From contig NC_046681.1 in NCBI RefSeq assembly GCF_009870125.1, forward strand, positions 6,151,001 through 6,215,000: a stretch of 64,000 nt of DNA. Direction: 5' to 3'. Under the pieces are notes generated by a model, which made no database searches, was not told where the DNA came from, and saw only the letters and a list, made by a program, of their open reading frames with translations. Below, one piece after another: positions 49,501 through 59,100 of the stretch. This stretch comes from Drosophila pseudoobscura (lineage: Eukaryota; Arthropoda; Insecta; Diptera; Drosophilidae). Made by a program: the position numbers and the translations under genes. The first letter of the stretch is position 1, and every line of letters starts with the position of its first letter.

Positions 49501-50757
49501 CCTCGCCAATATCCTTGGAGGGCAGCACCACCTCATTGCCACGCAGCCTGGCTATTAGATTCACAAATTCATCCCTATTGGTGGCCACCACCTGCCAGAT
49601 CTCCTCATCCAGATGCTCCTGATAGATGCGCAGATTGCAGTCATCATCCTGGGTCAACCAGTAGGCGTGCCCCAGTCGATCACGACCAATAGGCTCCGAT
49701 CGCAGGGTATTGGAATTCTGCGTGAGTATGTGGGCACGAAATTTGACATTGCGCTCGAATTGGCTCTCCAGGAGTTCCTAAAAATGGTAAGAAATTTTAG
49801 ATATATGGTATATTGAGGGGTGGGGATTGATCTTACCCGAAATATCCTTAGTTTGACTTTTAGGCTGGAGTTTTTATAGCCAAAACGTTCGATTTCCCAG
49901 GCATCTTGGAGAGAATATCCGAAACAGAATTTACTGAGCGCCGATTCCCAGCTCTTCTCGTGCACCGTTTTGCGGGTCTTTCGCAGGAGTTTGATATGCA
50001 AATCCTTCAGTTCAGGAACTTTAATATGAGTACAATTTATTATTATTTATTATTATTTATTATTATTTATTATTCATTTAATTCTCTTATTTGTTTGTGC
50101 AACTCTGCAACGATTTCTCTTTCATTCACAAATGCAACACTGCAGCTCGCTCTCTTTTACTGTTCTCACCTCTCTCTCTCACTCTCTGTTTTACTAATGC
50201 ACTTACTTCACCGCGATCTCGCTCTTACTGCTTTACTAATGCAATTACTACACAAACACACTTATTACAGCTCTCTCTTTCAATGAGTGTTGTCAAAAGA
50301 GAGAGCAAAAATTAGCTGGAATTTCCCAAGCAATTACAAATTATGGACAACACACAAATTTCTCATGAAAAGCCACCTCAAATGTATGCAGCTTTTATAT
50401 AACTTGACTAATAAAGTTTTTCGTTTTGTTAAATTTAATTTGTAGAAGCAAAAACGCTGATTCAATTCTGCTCTCGTTCTCTCTCACAAACACACATAAC
50501 ACTTGACACTCACTCACACACTTGCACTCACCTTCATCGTTGTTTGTCAACCACTCCTGCAAATGCTTAAAATTCGGCAAAATCAGGCCCAAATCTTTGG
50601 CGAATTTTTGCAAAAACGCACAAATTACTGCAAAGTCAGGATCATTTGCACATGAATGCAGTGTAGTGCTCAGGGCATCCTCATCTTTACATTCCTCTGT
50701 TATTGCCTCTGTTGGTATTGTGGTCGCCGCTGCAGCCGTAGCTGAGGACGCCGCCAT
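40568..50757 (-). CDS. Rsf1: Remodeling and spacing factor 1 (Rsf-1), chromatin remodelling subunit
   Basis: Six coding exons join in frame: 50757-50532, 50018-49837, 49777-49286, 49221-41273, 41212-41106 and 41043-40568, giving about 3,143 residues. Residues about 40-200 align by eye with the DDT/WHIM-type region of RSF1 proteins ([55 protein letters not shown]). A PHD finger lies at about residues 1838-1890 ([27 protein letters not shown]). The rest is acidic, Lys/Glu-rich and disordered, with degenerate KSSPETI-type repeats near residues 730-810, KEKxPxP repeats near 1350-1500 and a Pro/Gly/His-rich carboxyl part. In flies Rsf-1 partners ISWI and promotes H2Av incorporation and silent chromatin. 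The 60-base intron 41213-41272 has no stop in frame. A Motif 1/6 promoter lies upstream at 51007-51075. Confidence 0.92.
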
Positions 50758-51000
50758 TTTTCATGCGTCCCCGAAACGGACCGAGAAAATTTCTTGTAGC
50801 ACACGAAAGAAATCTTTGGGTATATACTACACGGATAAAATCGAATTATTTACACTAAAATGACATGGCATTTGTCTAAGTTTTAAGCGTTTTTATTGCA
50901 CATCACTGTATTGCATCAATTTGTCATATTTGTGAATCCAAATTTGTCCTTTTACATATTAAATTCGTGCTTTAAAACAAAAGAAAACAATTCGGTCGCT

Positions 51001-51075
51001 CTTCAACAGTGTGACCGCGGACTTATCGACAAAATATACTGTCCGACCCTCAGAAATATAGCAAAATAAAGCGTT
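51001..51075 (-). promoter_or_regulatory. Motif 1 / Motif 6 / DRE-type promoter of Rsf1
   Basis: On the minus strand the order is a TATATTTCTGAGGGTCGG segment (Motif 6-like, about 51040-51058), ATATTTTGTCGATAA (DRE-like, 51023-51037) and CCGCGGTCACACTG (Motif 1, 51007-51020). It points at the Rsf1 start codon 250 bases downstream. This TATA-less class is usual for broadly expressed chromatin genes. It closely matches the module at 27464-27530. Confidence 0.75.
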
Positions 51076-51600
51076 TAATTTTAAAAATATGCCATAAATA
51101 TACTGACGAGTTCAAGTTCTATTATACATATTCCTCGTTTTTGATATTCCGTGGAATATTACTAGATATATAGAACATTTAGCCATGCGCACATAATTTT
51201 ATACGATTGATGAATTAATTTTCTACCTAACTGGCCTATTCTTAATACTTGCTTTTATTGGATTTCTATATGCCGTCGAAAATGAAATTTAATAGATTGA
51301 TACGGTCGCAAACTCTTTAACAGTGTGACCGCCGACCAATCAATCAAATTTACCTCAGAAATATACCCAAATATACGGTCTCATTTTCAATATATACCTT
51401 AAATATACCGATGAAAAACCGAATTGAGCCCACTTAAATTCCCATCTATTTAAACTGGATAACAACTTGAGTTAATACGGTGAAAATGATAAAAATAATA
51501 ATAACAGTAATTACTCTTGTAGATCCATCCTATCCATTATCTTTACTTAAGCAAAAGATCACGGCATCTTTCACCTGAACTGCGCTAAAATTCATCAAGA
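51001..51600 (+). repeat. Dispersed repeat copy carrying the promoter module (copy B)
   Basis: Collinear with 27461-27960: Motif 1 end, GACCCTCAGAAATATA, GATATTCCGTGGAATATTAC, GCACATAATTTTATACGAT, then AGCCCACTTAAATTCCCAT, AGATCCATCCTATCC and CTGAACTGCGCTAAAATT. A second CAGTGTGACC (51321-51330) with CTCAGAAATATACCCAAATA after it shows that the promoter head is itself duplicated within this copy. Confidence 0.7.
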
Positions 51601-51757
51601 TTAATAATTTTCGTAGAGTTTATAGATAAGCTTATTTTAAGTACTCTTATTTATTGAATTGTGTCTAAAATAAGGTCTAAACTTAAAAGGTCAACAAAAA
51701 ATTGAATTAAAAACGTAAGTAAAACGATTGAAACGTAAGTGTATATGGAATGAGTCT

Positions 51758-52350
51758 AGTGTTGTGTTGCTCATGAGTGAGTGAATAAAAAAGAGTTGTT
51801 CACTTAAGAGAGCAACTGAACATGTTCCTTCGAAACTGTTATTTTTTGTTCACTTGTTCTTTTTTGCTCACTTGTTCTTTGTTGCTCACTTGTTCTTTGT
51901 TGTTCACTTGTTCATTTTTGCTGACTTGTTCTCTACTCACTTTTTGATCAATTTTGCTCCTCAAAGGGCATTTTGCGCTCTGGCAGTTGTTGCTCATATT
52001 TGCTTTTACTTTACACTTCTTGTATCACCGGCAAAACTGTTTATTCTTTTGAAAATGCAGTATGTCGCTAATTCGAAGTATATTCGATACTTCGAAAGTT
52101 GCAATTTTTTTTTAGTTATTAATGTTTGGTTAAAATTGAAATGTAACGTATTTTATTTGTGTTAAAATCCATGGTGCTTAGTGATCTGTGCGTGAACAGT
52201 GAGCAAGTGAGCATGTGAGCAATCTAAGTGCGCGCGTGAGCATGCGAGCAGTCTAAGTGAGCAAGTGAGCAATATGAGTGAGTTTACTCACTTACTAATA
52301 AAGAACAAGTGAACATGCTCACCAAAATGAGCAATTTTTTCCCAACGCTA
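51758..52350. mobile_element. Foldback-like insertion with inverted tandem repeats
   Basis: The left arm (about 51760-51945) repeats TTGCTCACTTGTTCTTTG-type units; the right arm (about 52190-52340) carries the complementary GAGCAAGTGAGCA and GAACAAGTGAACATGCTCA units. The tips AGTGTTGTG and, reversed, AGCGTTGGG are similar. The insert is flanked by AATGAGTCT (51749-51757) and AATAAGTCT (52351-52359), an 8-of-9 match. It splits a sequence found intact near 31663 (TGGAATGAGACTCATTGTTG). Long inverted repeats made of short tandem units with a 9-bp duplication match foldback (FB) elements; a MULE-type MITE is the alternative. No transposase frame is present. Confidence 0.6.
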
Positions 52351-52359
52351 AATAAGTCT

Positions 52360-53150
52360 CATTGTTGCTACCAGCGATGCCAAAAAAAAGATACGAAAGT
52401 TGGCAGGTCTGCAAAGATAGCCAGCTCTAATAATGTGCGTGTTTTTGGGGTATATAATATATTTTGCTTTATTGTAGGTATATTTCCGGTATATCGGTGT
52501 ATAATGGTATAGTTAATAAATTTTATCAATCCATTAAATTTAATTTGTAAAGATATATTAAGGAACATAGGATATAGAAAGATTGTTTATTTTTTTATAT
52601 TAGCTGTCTCAAATGCTTCCCTGTATCATTTATTCATTCACTTTGAATCAATTCCAATTTGGCGCCAATAGGGGGGTTATAAATCTGAGGGTGAATTTGC
52701 TTGCCGTTTAAACACCATATCTAGCCCACACACCTTGCATACTTTTATATTTAGTGTAGTATTTTTGAGTATTTTTTACTCACCCTCTTGTCCAATGCAC
52801 CATTGTTTAAATCGTGCAGAGAGTTGGCAGCCCCAATAATGTGTGTGTGTTTGTTGATTTGTTGATAGAAAAAAAAAACAACAGTCGCTGTAAAGACAAA
52901 CAAAGACAACGCCACCAGAAAACGAATTTTAATTGCTAAAAAATCAGATCCGAAGCACTACGCAGTTCCATCTGCCTGCGTACTGGTGATTGTGTGCGTG
53001 TGTTTTTTCGTGTATTTCCGCTGGTGAGAAAGTGCAATAAATCTGGACATAATAAGCTCCAGTGAAAGTGTTGTATCCCCAAAAAACCAGAAAGATATAC
53101 AGATACAGATAGAGATATATAATCAGCAAAGGGAAGAATCAGCAACAACG
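52360..53150 (+). promoter_or_regulatory. Upstream region and 5' leader of Atg18b
   Basis: A minus-strand CATCGCTGGT at about 52368-52377 matches Ohler Motif 7, and GGTATATTTCCGGTATATCGG-like sequence (about 52478-52497) matches Motif 6. A palindromic E2F-type site, TTGGCGCCAA, lies at 52659-52668. Together these suggest a TATA-less promoter somewhere in 52400-52900, with the leader running to the ATG at 53151. The exact start site is not visible. Confidence 0.4.
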
Positions 53151-56100
53151 ATGGCCACATATCAAATGAATTTCAATCAGGACTTTACGTAAGTTATTAT
53201 AATAAATTACCATTTGACAAGACAAAAAGCCTTGGGGCTCCAAGAAAGAAGGTCACTATGGCGAAAAAATAAGAAAAACAAAATACAAACAGCTCTTTAG
53301 GTATACAAATCGAAAAAAAGACACCAAGGCAAAACACAGCTGCTCGTGTGAGCGGGGGATGTTAGTTTAGAGGGGGACGGTGCAATTGATGTCTTTGTAT
53401 GACACTTACTGAAGCTACTGGACTAGTTTTTGGTGAACTAGTGATTTTATTAAAGTGGTTACCATATTACACTACACATTTTTACTGAAATTGTAAAAAA
53501 TATTTGAATAACGTTTCAACATAAATCTATGATTTAGTGAGTGTCATACGAGCATTAATAGCTCAACTGTAACTGCTCTGATATCTGTGTATATGTGTAT
53601 GTCATTCTTTATTTATTTTAGCGTGTGCGGGCGTAATTTGCATTTGTGTTTGTAGTTTATTGGAACATGCAAACAAGCAGTTCTAATAAGAACGACATGC
53701 ATATTATGAAATACAGTTAAAGCATGAAGTGTGACGAGGAGGGAAGGGCACATTTCACTAAACAACAAAACAGGGAAAAGTTTTGAACTGAAGATTCTCC
53801 AGCTTTAGACTCTGTACTCTCCAATTTGGTAGCTTAGTGTACCAAACAAACACACACACGTACAGCCATACACAATGGCACATATTCACCTATACCCCAT
53901 AAATGCGCAACAGCTGATGTCTCGCATTGCCTTATAAATAATGTATACAGCCTCACAAATCTTTGTGTGTCGTCTGGCAAGCTTAATTAACCAGTTTTTA
54001 GCACTCAGTGCGATTATTTTCGCTCAGCTGATGTCATTAGAATAATTCACTCACACATACATACATACATATGTACCTCTGTACACCTGTATTTTAGTGC
54101 CGTTACTTTAGAGCAACCATTCGGGTTTCGTTTCGTTTTGAAATGCCGTTAGTTTTGGGCAACTACTTTGATTTCGTTCAAGATTTTTGCTCTGTTTTTG
54201 CTTTTAATTTCCGTTTGTCCATCTGCCTCCCCTCCACACATTGCACCAACGACGCACCCAAAAGCAGAAAGCAGAGAATGCAAAGAACAACAGCAATCAA
54301 TATTTCCACTTATGGCGAAAATGCAAAAAAAAGCACACACTCAAAGCGAAATTGCAACAATAAAAACAAGGCCAGCAATGGATGCCATGCGATGCGCGTC
54401 ATAAAGCGGGGAACAAAGGCACTCTAGGCGGTAGACAAGAAAGAGACAGCTAGCTCAGCGCTTTCTAATCAGAAACAAATCAATTAGCTTCGTGCCCCTG
54501 GGCGAGGGTGAATGTACCGCTATAGAAAAAAGTAAATCAAATAAAAATAGAAAATACAATTGCAATCGAGCGGGCACTTCCTTTGACTTTTGTTTCAACC
54601 ACAAGTTCAAGGGGAAACATTCAAAATCTAAGGGGAACGAATGCACTGATACCCTATGTGCATGAGAGATAAAACGTAAAATAATTTTTCGTAGCCGTCT
54701 CCAGACACGTCTCCCGGCTATTAGTCAAAGAACTGATGCTCTATTTGTGACAAAATCCATCAAAATTTGGTCATTCTGCTGCAGCTCAATTGCACACATT
54801 CCTCTCGCTCTCATTCCTCTCCCATAATGCCATCTCTCTTTGCAGTTAGTTATCAAAGTCTAATGTCGTATGGCCATAAGTACAGCTAAATAAAATGTCT
54901 GTGTAAATTGCCTTCCCCTCTGCGTTACAAACATCTCATAGAACTCATTACAGCCTCTTTCTGGAGGCATATTTTTGCTAGATGTAGACAACTGATAACT
55001 CTGTACGCTAAAAACACGTGATGTAACAGTGCCTTGTTATTGTTTGTGGCAGCTGCAAAGTCGGGAGGTAGTCAATATTTTTGTTGTTCTGTGTTCATTT
55101 GATTGCATTTTCCATTTTGTTCAGGTTTTTGATTATTTTTTTTTTTTAATGCGAATGAACTGTAATCCACCTTTGACTGCTGACTGATACAGAATTTTAT
55201 GGCTTCCCATTAAGCTCTTTTAACTTAAATTTTTTTTCTGAATGATGCGTCATTGTTAAATATATAAACAAATATGATATGTACATATGTACGTATTTTT
55301 TCGGTTAATCATTGTGATTGTTAGTAAACAACAAGAAAAGATCGCGAAAACAACAAATAAACAACAACTAAGACCTTAACGCTATCGCATTGCTCAGTGG
55401 TATGCCAGGGGGGTAGTGGCGGGGGCCCACAACAAGGCCAGACGCAACCTTGGTCCCCATTTTAGCAACTACGATGACGGCTACGCCTTTGGCGGGAAAC
55501 TAGTTTTGATAGGCAAAACAAAACAAAACCAAACCCAAAAAATCACCCGAGCGGGCACGTGTTGCGCTCTCAGAGCGAGATATAGCCTAGCTTATCGCCC
55601 AAAACGTGCTCTAAATACAAATACATAGCACATAATGTGCCAATTCTCTGGTATTCAAGAACAACAGCACGCAAGAGAAGAATTATGTCCAACTCTGGTT
55701 CAAATTTGGCGCTCAATATCAGTGCTAAAAAATAACCAACTAAAATGTACTAACGCGTATGAAGCGCTTTCCAACACTTGAAAAGTGCATAGGAAACAAC
55801 AACAAAGCGCTGACATTGAAAAAAGCGATAATTTAACAATAATTGGGTGCAATTTAAAGCGAGAGAAGTTACAGAGAGCGAGAGAGCGATAGTGTGAATG
55901 GGGAAAAATCAATTTTCCGTTTACAATGGAGCAGCGTGCGAATTTCCTTGCACTCACCCTTCTCGACGCCCTGGAAGATGAGAACGAGGCGGACATCTTG
56001 TCGATGCTCGACAGGAATATGATAAATGCTGGGATTGTGCCCTGCGACCGAGGACTGGCACCGCTCCACTATGTGTGTGGCATGCGGAACGAGGAGCTGG

Positions 56101-59100
56101 CACGCCGCATACTCGAGAAGTTTCTGGAGTGCCCTGATTTGGATGTGGATGCTTTGTGCGATGGCCAGACAACGGCCCTGCATATAGCCAGCATTTATGG
56201 ACGAGCGGATCTGGTGCGGATGCTGCTGCAGCGAGGGGCACGCGTCGATCTGGCGGATGATGAGAACAAGCTGCCCGTGCACTATGCTATCGAGGAGTGC
56301 CACTTTGAGGTGCTGCAACTGCTGCGGGATCACATCTATCGCGAGAAACAGAAACATAAGAACAGCCTGAGGCTGCAGTTGCCTCATCACCAGGCGGCCA
56401 CCACCACGCCCAATCAGATCCTTAAGTACAACTATGATGTGACGTCGCCTTATTACATTAACATCACCCACAGGCGACAGAAGCCGCAGCCCAAGTTTCC
56501 AGACATCGCGGACACTGCCACACTGCCAGACGAGGAATCGGTGAATCTCTTCTCCCTCACGGAGGCCCATCTCACGCAGCTGATTCAAAGCCAATACCGC
56601 GAAGATCCAGATCATCCAAAGCGCCGTTCCATCATTGAGAGCTGGCGCGAGAAGGTGGAGCGCTCCAGAGCGCGTCAATCGCTGATGCACAAGTATGACA
56701 AGCATGTGGAGGCTATAGTGGAGGAAGCACTGGCCCATGATGACTTCAACTACGAGCGGCACATGCAAAAGAAGCTGCGCGAGGAGGATAGCCTCGAAAT
56801 GGAAATGGAGCTGCAGCAGCAGCAGATCGACGATGCATCAGCGCCAAATCGACAGGTCTTCCAGAAGCTGGTGGAGCAGGTATCCCAGGCGCAGGTCATA
56901 GAGCCCGAACCGGACAACAGTTTTGTCACAGCCAAGGGGGAAGAGGAGCTGCTCGTGAACTCCCCTCGACCCACGGACGAGTACTTTCTGCAGATCAAAG
57001 AGGCCTATGTTCACACGGATGATGAGAATGGTTTGGTCTTCTACGAAGCAAAGTTCCTGCAGAATGATGAGAACCGAACCAAGAGATTTGTAGAGCGAGT
57101 CACTCAACAGCAGCAGCAGCAGCAGCAGCAGCTGGACAGCACAGTCAGCACAAATCTCACACTGCCATTGGACTACGAGACGGATGCTCTGCGACAAGAA
57201 CTCACGCAATTGGGTGCTCCTGTGGGTCCCATAACCAAGACCACAAAAAGGCTCTACATCAAACAATTGATCAAGTATAGAAGGAACACGGATGCCTTGC
57301 TGGCTGCTCAGAAGCATGCTCAGGAATCCCAGATAAGGTATTCGGTGGAGTTGCACCGGACCCTCCGTTCGCCGGAGGATTTCGAGCGAATTAGCGAGTT
57401 TATGCCACAAGAAGCGGCCTCATCGGAGCACTTTGCCACGGCGCCTGTTATCAAGAAAACCCTGCGAGAGGGCCACCTCAAACAGAGCTTCATCTACATG
57501 CTGATTGATCCGCGGATCTCCCGAAACCTACCAGGGGAGAGCACTTTCCTGGACAAATTCAGCATCTGGCAGCGATTTCTCGACTCTATCTTCTATGTGG
57601 GAAAGGGCAAATCCTCGCGGCCCTATGCACACCTGTACGATGCCATGCGCCAGCACACGCGTCTCAATCAGAAGCGGGAAAATGGTCGGGAACGAACAGA
57701 GAGGGCAGAAAGAAAGGGAGGATTTCGCACTCTGCAGCCGGATGTGTTCAAGTCTCCGCCTGCGGGAGATGCCAAACTTGGCAGCAAGAAGCTGGAGCGG
57801 ATACTGGAGATTTGGCAGAGCGAAAGTGGCGTGGTATGCCTTCATGTGTTCCACAACATAATGCCCATTGATGCGTATACGCGAGAAGCCTCTATTATAG
57901 ATGCCATGGGCTTGGGTCATCTTACAAATCTGAAGCGGGGCGATTACTACGGACCCGCTCAGTCCTGGACCATGAAACAGAGAAAACATTTGGGCATTGC
58001 CCTGCTCTACAAAGCGATGCATATCTACCTGGCCGAGGGCGAGTCCCAGTTGTCGCCCAGCGATTTAATATGATTCGATTAGAATAGGTTCTAAACTAAG
58101 TACTAAACTAGGTACTAAGTACGTACAAAGTGCAAAATGTGCAGCTTGATCTCACTTATGGGCATAGTTTTAATTCAAAGAAAAAAAGAAGCAAATAAAT
58201 AAAATATAGAAATTGGGTCAACAGAAAATTCAAAAGGTAGAAATTTGGGTCATTGGTGGTATTTCCTGGGAAAAATGTACTAAAACATGCCTAGCGCCTC
58301 AGCGTTATAGTGCCGTCTCACTCTTACTTGTAGTTGTTCGGTGCGCTCAACAGGCTTGCCGCATACCCTGGGTTCAAATCCCACTGGGCTCCAATGGTTG
58401 TTAAATTTTATTAATATTTTTAAATTTTTCTCCTTTTTTATGAAGAATTTTTCAATTTCCATTGATATTTTCTTAGAGTTCTTCTTCTTAGAGTTCAAAC
58501 AGAGGTTGAAATGCTATAATTGATGTAAATGAAACACATAGAAAATAATGCAACAAAATTGATTCCTGATCGAATGATCATTATTTTCCATACATGATTT
58601 TTGGTGTTATTTTGGCTTACATTATATCAAGCGAAAACATTTCTGAGTTAATCAATGCATTAAGTGCAGCTGGTACCTGTCTACTCAAACAACACCGGAC
58701 TGCACACAAAACCTCCCTTAACTTCGAATCTCACACCCCTTAAAATCTCAAGCAAGGGTTGCAGCTGCAACAACAAAACTGCAGTGGCCACAACAACAGT
58801 ACAGTAGCCCAAAAGCATGCAGTGTTTTTTGGGCAGCCCGAAAATGCGTAACTGTTTGCTGGAGGTTTTCGTGGCCTTAGAATTCCCAACCAGTTCTGGC
58901 TGCGCCGGCATGGAGAAAGCAATGCTTTCGAGTGTCAGGTTATCTTTGCGCAGTGGCAATACCGTAACCGATGAAGTTCTACTGAGGTGCGGTTATTGCT
59001 AGTTGAAAACTTTAACCAATACCCCGCCATGGGGACGTGAAATACCGTCCACTACGGCAATTTTTGCAAGCCCGAGAGGGCTAATTATCCAATACATATG

